Below are positions 34,586-45,787 of a stretch of 64,000 nucleotides of DNA, one piece after another. Numbering within the stretch: position 1 is the first letter of the stretch; the number at the start of each line of letters is the position of its first letter. This DNA comes from Przewalskia tangutica (Eukaryota > Streptophyta > Magnoliopsida > Solanales > Solanaceae): NCBI GenBank assembly GCA_029844215.1, contig CM056726.1, forward strand, positions 73,337,548-73,401,547. Reading direction: 5' to 3'. The position numbers were made by a program, and so were the translations under genes. The notes below the pieces were generated by a model. The model was given only the letters and a program-made list of their open reading frames with translations, did no database searches and was not told the DNA's origin.

Positions 34586-35350
34586 TACATTATCACGTAG
34601 GGATAATCAAAGTGAACTCCAAAATGAGGCGTCCCTCCATAAAGGGCCGGATTATGTTATGCAAGATACGTAAGTTATATGTTTATGGACTTGATGATTT
34701 TTCCTAAGTATGTACGTAAGAATTTGACTATAACTTTTATTGAAAAATGGGAAAAGATAATAAAGTGCGATTAAGTTCATGATTTGTAATGACATGGTAG
34801 GATATGGTATTTACCCTTTTTATACTTGCCCCTGTCATTCTTTTGTACAGTTATGATTTGTTTACTGTACCTTATTTTCGTTCCATATTCTGCACTGTTA
34901 ATCGACTTCTTCGGCTGCGTTCATGCCCGCAGGTATTAGGTACACAGGTTGGTGATCCTTGCTCTTAGGATCTCGGTTCAGTTTCGGGAAAAAGCTCCAT
35001 TTACTCCGGAGGCTTATCTTTTGGTACGGTTTCCCTGAGGTTGTAGATTCATGTATATTCAGGGGTATGGCAGGGCTCTGTCCCGCCACAGTTGTTATGT
35101 TAAAAACTCTTAGAGGTCTGTAGTCATGTATTGTAGGTCAATTTGTAAAGGAAATGAGGCAACTGCTTTCGGTTATGTATCTATAATAATACAGGGAGGT
35201 AGCCTTATCGGCTAACCTGTTGGTTATTCCTTATTGATTCTTTTATTTTTTTTAAGAGTTGTATGTATGTTCCGCTGATTTTCTCTGATATATACCTGTA
35301 AGGGTGCCCAGGTAGGGCACCAGTCGTGGGCCCGAGTTCGGGTCGTGACA

Positions 35351-35916
35351 TCCTATGTGGTAAAACCTATCATAGAAATATAAAAGATTTATGCACTGAG
35401 GTTGAGCAATTATATATCCTAACCGGAATATAAGATAGTCTAGTTAACCTGCTATCTTAACGTAGAAGAAGAAGCTTTTCTTGTTGCATTAAGGATTGAA
35501 AAGAGTGGATAGTCGAGGATAGTGGAAGCCCTATTTCCATCATAACTGATTAAACCAAAGTAACTTAGTTAATTTACGCAATTACTCTAGTAGTGTTAGA
35601 TAAAAACCCAAACAAACTATCGTTAGCCAAATAGATAACATATAGTAGATGTTCGGTAATTGAAACCAGTCTCTGTGGACGATATTCGGTCTTACAGACT
35701 ATATTACTTGTAACGATACGTACACATGTGTTAAGCACTTGGAAAATCGCTAACAAGTTTTTGATCTTCATTGTTATATATGTTGATGACATATTGATAA
35801 TGAGAGACAATAAGACTCTCATGCAGTCAGTCAAGGAGTGGTTGTCCAATACCTTCATGATGAAGGATTTAGGTGAAGCCTGCAACATTCTGGGAATTAT
35901 GATCTATAGAGATAGA
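35351..35916 (+). pseudogene. pol: Ty1/copia reverse transcriptase remnant
   Basis: The oldest layer seen, left between the C and G insertions. From about 35750 it reads IYVDDILIMRDNKTLMQSV then VKEWLSNTFMMKDLGEACN and ILGIMIYRD. This is the copia RT region around the catalytic YVDD and the MKDLGEA...LGI motif. The frame is open for about 50 codons up to the point where G's LTR begins. Upstream (35351-35750) I can assign nothing with confidence. The copia superfamily call rests on YVDD plus KDLGEA; gypsy RT has neither in this form. Confidence 0.88.
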
Positions 35917-36473
35917 TGTCACGACCCGAACCCGGGCCCGTGACTGGTGCCTTACCCGGGCACCCCAGTAGACATACATCAGAGTAACCAGCGGAATATA
36001 AAAATAAGACATGAAAGAATATGAAGTGAGAAACAGTTTATCTGAGAAATGTTGCCTTTCGGCATATATATATAAAAAAACTTCAACAGTTACATCCCTT
36101 TTACAAACCCTGCCCACAACAAGATTACTGCACTTAAGAATGTTATAACAACAATGGCGGGACAGGGCCCCGCCATACCCCTGAATGTAAGTACCTACAA
36201 CGACAGGGGACTATACCAAAGATAAGCCTCCGGAGACACGGAGCTTCCCAAAACGCTGAACTGTGACCCTATGAGCGAGGATCAACAACTGGTGTACCTC
36301 TACCTGCGGCATGAACGCAGCCCCCCGAAGGAGGTCAGTACAACAGGTACCAAGTATGTGAAACTGGAAAATACTGTAAATGAAATCATAACAGTTTATA
36401 TAAAACAGGAGACATGTATGATAACCAAACTACAGTTTACAACATAAAAGTAGCCATGTCAAGGCAGGAACTC
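35917..36473 (-). mobile_element. Element G, 3' LTR, piece 1
   Basis: Reverse LTR starting TGTCACGACCCGAACC on the + strand and interrupting the copia frame; the left target would be ATAGA (35912-35916). Contains the hairpin module in reverse (GGCGGGACAGGGCCCCGCC 36156-36174; CTGCGGCATGAACGCAG 36304-36320). Cut by F at 36473. Confidence 0.92.
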
Positions 36474-36679
36474 TGTTATACCCCGTATTTCCAGAGTATG
36501 TACGTATGGACGTACGTACGAAATTTGAGCCTTAAGTTAGGCATTGGATTCGAAATTTGGGCACAAGTACGTAGTAGTCGTTTCCGATAAACGTTTCCAC
36601 TTTTCGTAGGAAAATTCCGCTATGACATTTTTAATTTTTTGCGGATTTTTCCGAGTGATTAAACATTTTAGACCAACGG

Positions 36680-36915
36680 GAGGGTGACACGTGTCACCTC
36701 ACATTGGAAAAGTGGGGTGCTTGGACGATTTGGGCGCCCAAGAGGCATTGGTTGGCCTTGGCCGATTGGCTCCTCTTTGGCCTAGTTTTGTGCCATGTTT
36801 TGTGGAGTGTTTTGTGGAGTAGGGGTTAGGTGCACTTGGCTTGATCTTGGCCTTACACTTGCCTTGCACTTGGCTAGATCTGGCCATTGGTTGGCCTTTG
36901 GTTTTGCTATAAATA
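36680..36915 (+). promoter_or_regulatory. LTR promoter with G-box (F 5' LTR)
   Basis: GAGGTGACACGTGTCACCTC-type palindrome with CACGTG at 36688-36693, the clearest G-box of the group. TATAAATA lies at 36908-36915. The second TATA box of A and D is worn to GTGATACCCC here. Confidence 0.72.
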
Positions 36916-39002
36916 CCCTCTCTTTGAAGACTTCTTCATCCAAAACCTTCCAAGTCTTGAGTCCTCTCCTCCCTCTTTTCGCCCAAGAGCCCCCTCTCCC
37001 CTCAGGAATGCCTTGGGCCAAAACCTCCCCTTTGTGAGCCTAAAGCCGAGAACACCCTCTTTAGAGTGTTGTTCTCGTGTGATACCCCTTTTTGTGGTGT
37101 TGAAATACTCCTCCAAGTATTTTTATAATGCCCAAAATACCTTAGCCTTGTACCTTGTAGTATTCCAAAGATACCTCTATACGTAGAGCCCGGAAATACT
37201 ACCTTTTGTCCTTTTTAGTCTCAAACCGAAACCCTAAGGAATCTTCATGTTAGTGAAGGATTTAAGTAGAAGTTGGATAGAACTTCTAAGGGTTGTTTGG
37301 AGCGGGATGGAGCACTCGAGTGGAGCTAAATGTTGCTAAGGATCGACATTTAACTTGGATAATTATGGGCTTATCGAGGTAATTATCTTGTCCCTCTATT
37401 GTAATTGGAAATTACATGTTTGTTAGAATATATAGTTGAAGTATACTAAATATGGAACTATACTTAGTATTCGACAATGTCTTTTGACTTAAGCCTGAAG
37501 AATAAAGAAAAGAACTGAACTGTATTTACATAGGACTGTATTGCAGTAGACTTGTGTAGAGTTACTGAGTAGGATGGTACACGTCCGTTAGACGTGTAAA
37601 CCCCCGGTTGGCTTGTAGCCAGCCTCGATAGAGAGGAGATTTACGCCTGTTGCGGGAGAGTCTTTCGAATTTTCTGTAGAAAGATAGAAACTTGTGTTTT
37701 GGGGTTAATAGACGTTTGTGACCTTTATAGGTGAAAGTACTAAGAGTAGCGTATTCTACTCGAGGAGTGGAAAGGGCTAGCAAGGTTGTAGTACTTGGAG
37801 CATTTTGCTTATTGTCGATAAATCGTCGCGAGGTATGTGAACCTCTTCCTATCTCTTCTAGCATGATATGTGTGAACTATGTAGTACGGTGACGCATACA
37901 TGTGTTAATCGTGTTTGATTGTTCTTAAAACATAAAGTGTTATAACGGCTTTATGGGAAGTTGGTTATAACACTTTATGTAGGTAAGAAAATACTTTGTG
38001 GTTTTAAAAGGTAATCGATGTGAATTATAATCGCTAGTTATAATAAAGAACTTGATGTATTTCAAAAGATTTATAAATCGCTTTTGAAGGGAGAGTAACA
38101 CTTGGTTTTAAAGGTTTTAAAAGAGTTATACTAGCTTTACGGGAGTTAGGTATAATGTCTTAAGATAGGTAAAGAAAATGGTTTATCATGTTAGAAGTTA
38201 AGAGACTTGATCTTATAAGATAAGAGACTTAACTTATTTGTTTTAATGTGAATGTTCAGTGAAACCTCATTCGTGAGTAATGAGTACTTGGTTTTATTTA
38301 AAGGGATAATGTTTTACCGATTTCGAAATCGTAACGTATCGGCAGCACCACCGCAGTTAATAAAGGAAAATGTATTGAATAATGATGTATCGTATTAAAA
38401 CCGCAGAAACCTCCATCCGCATAGAAACTAAGATGAGACAAAATGATATTACATTTTCTAGATCATGGTCATTGTAATAAGAATGTTGTAAACAAGAATA
38501 ACCTACTCTCACGTGAGACATATATTACTCAATTGTTCTAAAAAGGAATCAAGTGATTAAGTTTGGGAACTATGAAACCATTTGAAAATGAGAAGCTTGA
38601 GTAATTGAAACTAGGCAAACAGGAACTTAGGAAAAGAATGTTGTTACTTGATTTTGAAAAGGAATGTGGGTTGGTCATTCTAATATTACGGGTATCGGGT
38701 GACTTTTATAAAAGTAATGGATCTCTTTTAAAAGACCTTAACGTATGTAGTACTTTGGGGTTAAAAACCCGGACTTTGGCATAAAATGAAAGTACTTTGA
38801 GTTGTGTGAAACTTGCCTATGCTTGTTGTTGTGAAACTTGCCTATGCTTGTGATGATAGCCTTTGTTGTGCAAGTGTGGTATTTCTGTGTTACCGCGTCT
38901 CTCGATAGAGGGCCGGTTGACTTGTTGAGAACTTACTTGGGCGTCTTTGGCGGTGATGGAGAATTCCACCGTATGTTTCCATTTTGATTATCTTGTTATT
39001 GA

Positions 39003-39275
39003 TGTCACATGGACATGTCTACACCGTCGCAGATTCCGGCATGCGCCACGCGGCCGTTGATTACCCGATATATGGTTATTACCGCAACATGGACGGTCTA
39101 CACCGACGCAAGATTCGGGGCATGTGGCTGCGGCAGGTTGACCACCCAAAGATATTGTTATTGAGGTTACATGGGCATGTCTACACCGGCGCAGATTCCG
39201 GTACGGCCACGCGGCCTTGTTATTATTGTGCATCATGGACATGTCTACACCGGCGCAGATTCCGGCATGTGGCCA
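39003..39275 (+). repeat. CATGGACATGTCTACACCG repeats in F 5' LTR
   Basis: Four irregular units of 65-80 bp, each with ACATGGACATGTCTACACCG, CGCAGATTCCGG and a CATGTGGCC-type end. Matched in the 3' LTR at 44511-44770. Confidence 0.8.
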
Positions 39276-39866
39276 TGATGCGAACATGATGGGTGCGCGT
39301 GGCGTGAGACCCATAGTTATAGTTGAGTGGTGACTTTGAGGCGCGAGTCCTCGACTTGATCGCTTATGTCGCAGCATCGTATTTTGGTTATCATACATGT
39401 CTCCTGCTTTATATAGATCGTTATGATTTAATCGCAGATTTACGCCACATACCGGGTACTGTCAGATCGACCTCCTTCGGCCGCGTTCACGCCGCAGTAG
39501 AGGTACATCGGCCGTGGATCCTCGCTCATAGGATCACGCTCAACAGACGGGAAGCTCCGCTTTCTCCGAGGCTTATCTTTTGGTATGTGTTTCCCGAGTC
39601 AGAGGTTCTGTACATTCGTGGTATGGCGGGCCCCGTCCGCCATAGTCGTTGTAAATCTTAGAGGTGCAGAGTACCGCAAGTGTGGTTGTAAAAGGATTAA
39701 ACTGCTCGTGTTTTATGTATATACCAAGGCAATCGCTTTGCTGGTTGCTTTTATTATTATATCTATTGCGTGTCTAAGTTTTTATTTCACCGTTTTTCTC
39801 TCGACGTTGTATCACTAGGGTGCCCGGTAAGGCACGATCACGGCCCGAATTTCGGGTGTGACATAG

Positions 39867-39879
39867 TGGTATCGTGAGC
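39867..39879 (+). other. Element F primer-binding site (altered)
   Basis: TGGTATCGTGAGC at the usual distance from the LTR end. It matches TGGTATCAGAGC if one base is inserted and A reads G; again the change is at the CAG triplet. Confidence 0.7.
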
Positions 39880-39920
39880 GCTTAGTCCTCTGAAAGTGTC
39901 TACGCACCGTGTCTAGTAGT

Positions 39921-39957
39921 CTTGATTATCGATGTGTTGTGCACCACATCTATAATC
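39921..39957 (+). other. Post-PBS stem-loop with GTGCAC loop (element F)
   Basis: CTTGATTATCGATGTG, loop TTGTGCAC, then CACATCTATAATC. The left arm has GATGTG where A, C, D and H have GGTGTG, and this matches its own right arm CACATC exactly: a compensatory change. Confidence 0.65.
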
Positions 39958-40062
39958 GTGAGGCTATAGGACATTTAGGATCGTTTCTATTCTTCTCATT
40001 CCGAGATCGTGCCTTAGAGTCAGTTATAAGTTGGACCCTCCGACGTGTCTCGTTGTTACCGC

Positions 40063-41330
40063 TATGCCTCCGCTAAGGCAACCCGCCCAGTGGGCAAGGC
40101 ACCGAGGAGCTGCTAGTGAGATACTGAGGAGTCCGAGGCGCAGTCTGGCCAAGATTGAGAGATGCTTCCGACGGCGAAGCCGCGACGCCGCCAAAGACCA
40201 AAGAGGTTTAGAGTCGCAGCCGTGGCTGATGAGACTACAAGACTGAGCCTCCAGCCCCACACCGGAGCAGGAGATGGGTCACGCGAGATGGCCCGATTAT
40301 CGCCGTGGTCAGGCCGATATGAGGACAGCCGATGCGGCTCAGCCTCCAAAGAAGACTGTGGTGCACCCGAGGCGAATAGTTTGAGGCTACGAGATTTTCC
40401 GAGTTGTAGCCCGCCGAGTTCTACGTCGAGGCTCGAGGATGATCCGCAGGAGTTCATCCGCCGGCCATGAAGGATCACGCGGTGATCAAGGCTTCAGAGA
40501 CCGAGTCTGTGATCCCGGTTCAGATCGGCCGCGTGATACCGCAATGATTGGTTTGATTCGCGGAGCTTTCCGGGAGAGCATGCACTCCAGCAGATGGAAT
40601 GAGTTTTCGGCTTTCTCACGCACTTCGCCTCCGCAGATGGCGAGGGCACGCCGAAGCCGATTTTTGTTAATGAGACAGAGGAGCACCGTCGGGAGTACAA
40701 TGTCGAAGTTCGATTCTTTGGCTCGATATGTCCCTGCGCTTAGTCAGAGCATGGAAGATAGGTGCATCGCTACTTCACCGCTAGATGATTATATGGTCGA
40801 AGTCTTGTGCGAGTGTTTCTCTTCACCGCATGGACATTGCCCGCATTCGTGCTCATGCACTGGGTGCGCGGCGAGCGCAGATCGACGCAGCGGACCGCCA
40901 CAGGTTAAGGCCAAGACGGCCGGATATTTTGGCGACTTTCGAGGCGGACCGCCTCAAGAAGCAGACTAGTTATGTACCCGCCATTGCAGAGTGGTCCTTC
41001 GCAGCCTTCTCGACCCGGGATATTCAGAGCGTGTCGTGGCTCCTGTGTTTCGATGTTCGGGAGTAGGGTGTTGGCCGATGCAATACCCCTACCTTGTGGG
41101 CGATGTGGTAGACCGCATTTCGAGTGTCGTAGTACCGGGAGCTTGTTATTCTCGCGCCAACAGGCCATATGACGAGACTGTCCCGACTGTGGGTAGCGCT
41201 GGTAGGATAGCACAGACTACTAGAGCGATTGCAGATTCTTCACCTTCCATACTAGGCAGATGTTCATACACCACGCCACGAGAGGTCGCGTGGAAGTTCC
41301 GCTTTAGCGGTCCTTGAACCGCCTAGTTTC
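40063..41330 (+). pseudogene. gag: Degraded gag (element F)
   Basis: Gag remnant from the conserved ATGCCTCCGC. Pieces readable in changing frames: a Q/P-rich start, RDTAMIGLIRGAFRES, WNEFSAF (the gag WDEFSEAF motif), KFDSLARYVPAL near 40705-40745, GHCPHSCS, and a knuckle remnant near 41095-41130 (RCGRPHFECR, part of C-x2-C...H...C). The second knuckle is lost. At least four frame changes are needed. The longest single frame (40439-40969) mixes true gag with out-of-frame parts. Confidence 0.8.
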
Positions 41331-41892
41331 TGTATATCCTTAACCTCAGATACTTGTATGTATTGATGTTAATGATGTGTTAAGTGTTATGTTCGATAGC
41401 CTTGTGCTATAGTGTGATTTAAAAATCTGGTTAGTGTGAGATGGAAGTGGTAGCTTCCATGATGTGTTCCGTGTCGGAGCGAGCGGAGTTGGCGCTACAA
41501 TGAGTCGGGTTGGGGCATGTCGGGCCAACCCGCCTCGCTTCGGTAGGGTCGCTCAGGTGGTCCCGCCAGTGGCGTGGTCACGAGGTGCTAGGCCCAAGTT
41601 TAGATGACCATCGTATGAGTTCGTGGATACGTTCGACCAATCACCGTGAAGGCCGGAATGGCCTTAGGAAATCGAGGTTAGTGAGATGACCAAGTTTGAG
41701 GTGGTGATTCCAAGGGTTGGAAACAAGCGTTGATGTATGTGATACGGATACTAGAACGAGTTCGAGTGTTCGAGACAAGTACTACGAGAAAAGGGAGAAG
41801 AGAACGCAGGTGTTTGTGGCCAGCGTGGCATGATCGCTTTCGTAAGTATAGCGTGAAGACTATACCGCACCGCTTGTTTTGAGACCTAGAAG
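41331..41892 (+). other. Element F linker and integrase tail remnant
   Basis: Matches D: linker (41340-41560), the VVP...GP block (41560-41620), then directly the integrase end-like stretch (from about 41680). The integrase core is missing. No gene. Confidence 0.55.
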
Positions 41893-41925
41893 GAACATTC
41901 GGACGAATGTTTCTAAAGGGAAGAA
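41893..41925 (+). other. Polypurine tract and inverted repeat (element F)
   Basis: GAACATTCG-GA-CGAATGTTT, then AAAGGGAAGAA before the LTR. Confidence 0.85.
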
Positions 41926-42127
41926 TGTTATACCGTATTTCGCAGTATGTGCGTATGGACGACGCACAAATTTGAGCCTTAAGTTAGGCATCGATTCAAA
42001 ATTTGGGCACAAGTACCAAGTAGAGTCGCTTCGACGAAACGTTTCCACGACTTCGTAGGAAAATTCGCTATGACATTTTTAATTTTTGCGGATTTTTCCG
42101 AGTGAAGAAACATTTTGGACCAACGGG

Positions 42128-42369
42128 AGGGTGACATGTGTCACCCTCACATTGTAAGCAAGTGGGGTGCTTGGACGATTTGGGCGTCCAAGAGGCATTG
42201 GTTGGCCTTGGCCGATTGGCTCCCTCTTTTGGCCTAGTTTTGTGCCATGTTTTGTGGAGTGTTTTGTGGAGTAGGGGTTAGGGTGCACTTGGCTTGATCT
42301 TGGCCTTACACTTTCCTTGCACTTGGCTAGATCTTGGCCATTGGTTGGCCTTTGGTTTTGCTATAAATA
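42128..42369 (+). promoter_or_regulatory. LTR promoter (F 3' LTR)
   Basis: Palindrome GAGGGTGACATGTGTCACCCTC (42128-42148) with the core changed from CACGTG to ACATGT, and TATAAATA at 42362-42369. Confidence 0.65.
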
Positions 42370-44510
42370 CCCTCTCTTTGAAGACTTCTTCATCCAAAAC
42401 CTTCCAAGTCTTGAGTCCTCTCCTCCCTCTTTTCGCCCAAGAGCCCCCTCTCCCCCTTGTGAAGGCCTTGGGCCGAAACCCTCCCCCTTTGTGAGCCTAA
42501 AGCCGAGAACACCCCCCCTCTTTTAGAGTGTTGTTCTCGTGTGATACCCCCCCTTTTTGTGGTGTTGAAATACTCCTCCAAGTATTGTTATAATGCCCAA
42601 AATACCTTAGCCTTGTACCTTGTAGTATTCCAAAGATACCTCTATACGTAGAGCCCGAAAATACTACCTTTTGTCCTTTTTAGTCTCAAACCGAAACCCT
42701 AAGGAATCTTCATTGTTAGTTGAAGGATTTAAGTAGAAGTTGGATAGAACTTCTAAGGGTTGTTTGGAGCGGGATGGAGCACCCGGAGTTGGAGCTAAAT
42801 GTTGCTAAGGATCGACATTTAACTTGGATAATTATGGGCTTATCGAGGTAATTATCTTGTCCCTCTATTGTAATTGGAAATTACATGTTTGTTAGAATAT
42901 ATAGTTGAAGTATACTATATATGGAACTATACTTAGTATTCGGCAATGTCTTTTGACTTAAGCCTGAAGAATAAAGAAAAGAATCGTATTTACATAGGAC
43001 TGTATTGCAGTAGACTTGTGTAGAGTTACTGAGTAGGATGGTACACGTCCGGTTAGACGTGTAAACCCCCCCCCCTGGTTGGCTTGGTAGCCGGCCTCGA
43101 TAGAGGAGGAGATTTACGCTGTTGCGGGGGGGGGAGGTGCTGCCGAATTTTCTGTAGAAAGATAGAAACTTGTGTTTTGGGGTTAATAGACGTTTGTGAC
43201 CTTTATAGGTGAAAGTACTAAGAGTAGCGTATTCTACTCGAGGAGTGGAAAGGGCTAGCAAGGTTGTAGTACTTGGAGCATTTTGCTTATTGTCGATAAA
43301 TCGTCGCGAGGTATGTGAACCTCTTCCTATCTCTTCTAGCATGATATGTGTGAACTATGTAGTACGGTAGACGTACATGTGTTAACTGTGTTTGATTGTT
43401 CTTAAAACATAAAGTGTTATAACGGCTTTATGGGAAGTTGGTTATAACAGCTTTATGTAGGTAAGAAAATACTTTGTGGTTTTAAAAGGTAACTGATGTG
43501 AATTATAACTGGCTAGTTATAATAAAGAACTTGATGTATTTCAAAAGATTTATAAATCGTTTTGAAGGGAGAGTAACACTTGGTTTTAAAGGTTTTAAAA
43601 AGAGTTATACTAGCTTTATGGGAGTTAGGTATAATGTCTTAAGAGAGGTAAAGAAAATGGTTTACTGATGTTAGAAGTTAAGAGACTTGATCTTATAAGA
43701 TAAGAGACTTAACTTATTTGTTTTAATGTGAATGTTGTGTGAAACCTCATTCGTGAGTAATGAGTACTTGGTTTTATTTAAAGGGATAATGTTTCTTGAT
43801 TTGAAATCGTAATGTGTATCGACAGCACCAACGCGGCGTTAATAAAGGAAAATGTATTGAATAATGATGTATCGTATTAAAACCAAGTAGAAACCTCCAT
43901 CGCATAGAAACTAAGATGAGACAAAATGATATTACATTTTCTAGATCATGGTCATTGTAATAAGAATGTTGTAAACAAGAATAACCGACTCTCACGGGAG
44001 CCATATTTTACTCAATTGTTCTAAAAGGAATCAAGTGATTAAGTTTGGGAACTATGAAACCATTTGAAAATGAGAAGCTTGAGTAATTGAAACTAGGCAA
44101 ACAGAACTTAGGAAAAGAATGTTGTTGCTTGATTTTGAAAAGGAATGTGGGTTGGTCATTCTAATACTACGGGTATCGGGTGACTTTTATAAAAGTAATG
44201 GATCTGTTTTAAAAGACCTTAACGTATGTAGTACTTTGTGGATAAAAACCCGGACGTGGGCATACAATGAAACTACTTGGAGTTGAGTGAAACGTGCCTC
44301 TGCTTGTTGTTGTGAAACTTGCCTGTGCTTGTTGGTGTGAAACTTGCCTATGCTTGTGATGATAGCCTTTGTTGTGCAAATGTGGTATTTACGTATTCTG
44401 GCGTCTCGATAGAGGCGGTTGACTTGTTGAGAACTTACTTGGACGTCTTTGGCGGTGATGGAGAATTCCACGGGTATGTTTCCATTTTGATTATCGCTTG
44501 TTGTTGATGT

Positions 44511-44770
44511 CACATGGACATGTCTACACCGTCGCAGATTCGGCATCGCCACGCGGCCGTTGATTACCGATATATGGTTATTACCGCAACATGGACGTGT
44601 CTACCGACGAAGATTCGGGCATGTGGCGTGCGGCGGGGTTGACCACCCAAGATATTGTTATTGAGGTTACATGGGCATGTCTACCGTCACGATTCCGGCA
44701 TGTGGCCATGCGGCCTTGTTATTGTTGCATCATGGACATGTCTACACCGTCGATGATTCGGGGCATGTGG
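44511..44770 (+). repeat. CATGGACATGTCTACACCG repeats in F 3' LTR
   Basis: Four irregular units matching 39003-39275. Confidence 0.8.
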
Positions 44771-45366
44771 CCATGATGCGAACATGATGGGTGTGGTGGC
44801 GTGAGACCCATAGTTATAGTTAGTGGTGACTTTGAGGCGTGAGTCCTCGACTTGGCTGCTTATGTTGCGTCGTATTTTGGTTATCATACATGTCTCCGCT
44901 TTATATATCGTTATGATTTAAGCTGCGATATTCTGATTTCACATACCGGGTACTGTTATGCCGACCTCCTTGGCTGCGTTCATGCGCGGTAAGTACATCG
45001 GCCGTGGATCCTCGCTCATAGGATCACGATTCGCAGATTGGGAAGCTCCGTTTCTCCGGAGGCTTATGTTTTGGTATGTGTTTCCCTGAGTTGTAGGTTC
45101 TTGTACATTCAGGGGTATGGCTGGGCCCTGTCCCGTCATAGTCGTTGTAAATCTTAGAGTGCGTATCTTGTTGTGGCGGGGTTGTAAAAGGATTAAACTG
45201 CTCGTGTTTTATGTATATCGAAGGCAACTGTTTTGGTTGCTTTATTATTATTATATCTATTGTTGCATGTCTAAGTTTTTATTTCCGCTGGTTTTTCTCT
45301 GACGTTGTATCACTAGGGTGCCCGGGGTAAGGCACTAGTCACGGGCCCGAATTTCGGGGTGTGACA

Positions 45367-45371
45367 AACTC
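45367..45371 (+). other. Target-site duplication AACTC, right (element F)
   Basis: Matches 36469-36473. Confidence 0.95.
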
Positions 45372-45462
45372 ACTCCCTCAAAGTCATCCCTCATGCCCGT
45401 GGAACTCCTTCCTCACTGCCGGCAGTCTAGGTATAAATCGTATGATACGTATAACATGTCTC

Positions 45463-45787
45463 GGCCCATCCCATGGGACACGAGGTGGAATCGTGTGGTA
45501 TACATGTCCCGGCCCATCCCATGGGACTCGGTAAAGAATCGTATGGAATACATGTCCCGGCCCATCCCATGGGACTCGGTAAAAAATCGTATGGAGTACA
45601 TGTCCCGGCCCATCCCATGGGACTCGGTGAAGAATCGTATGGAATACATGTCCCGGCCCATCCCATGGGACTCGGTAAAGAATCATATGGAATACATGTC
45701 CCGGCCCATCCCATGGGACTCGGTGAAGAATCGTATGGAATACATGTCCCGGCCCATCCCATGGGACTCGGTGAAGAATCGTCCATA
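45463..45787 (-). repeat. 48-bp minisatellite in G 3' LTR
   Basis: Between six and seven almost identical units of 48 bp with CCCGGCCCATCCCATGGGAC, which itself holds the palindrome CCCATGGG. Because 48 is a multiple of three, long frames open on both strands (repeating SRPIPWDSVKNRMEYM on +). These are repeat artefacts. The array is the most regular in the window, suggesting recent expansion. Confidence 0.95.

Larger units (their letters stand above)
31176..35350 (+). mobile_element. Element C, 3' LTR
   Basis: Complete LTR of 4175 bp, TGTTACACCCCGTAATTCC to GGTCGTGACA, the longest here. G-box 31505-31510; TATATA 31684-31689; paired block 32990-33125; palindrome CATAAAG...CTTTATG 33479-33503; three repeat arrays; hairpin module about 34913-35090. 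It is the undisturbed reference showing where J entered the 5' LTR. It is followed by TCCTA and the copia remnant. Confidence 0.95.
36474..39863 (+). mobile_element. Element F, 5' LTR
   Basis: 3390 bp, TGTTATACCCCGTATTTCC to TTCGGGTGTGACA. G-box palindrome 36680-36700, TATAAATA 36908-36915, paired block about 38340-38500, tandem block 39003-39275, hairpin module about 39478-39645. Confidence 0.96.
36474..45366 (+). mobile_element. Element F, complete non-autonomous gypsy element
   Basis: 8893 bp: 5' LTR 36474-39863, internal 39864-41925, 3' LTR 41926-45366, with target duplication AACTC (36469-36473 and 45367-45371). Inserted in G's LTR, which resumes in register. The internal region (2062 bp) is the smallest of the gag-bearing group. 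Confidence 0.97.
41926..45366 (+). mobile_element. Element F, 3' LTR
   Basis: 3441 bp ending TTTCGGGGTGTGACA. It pairs closely with the 5' LTR. Differences include three CTG-to-TCG swaps (AACTGTG, AACTGATG and AACTGG here against AATCGTG, AATCGATG and AATCG in the 5' LTR). Starts TGTTATACCG, with shorter C-run than other LTRs. Confidence 0.96.
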
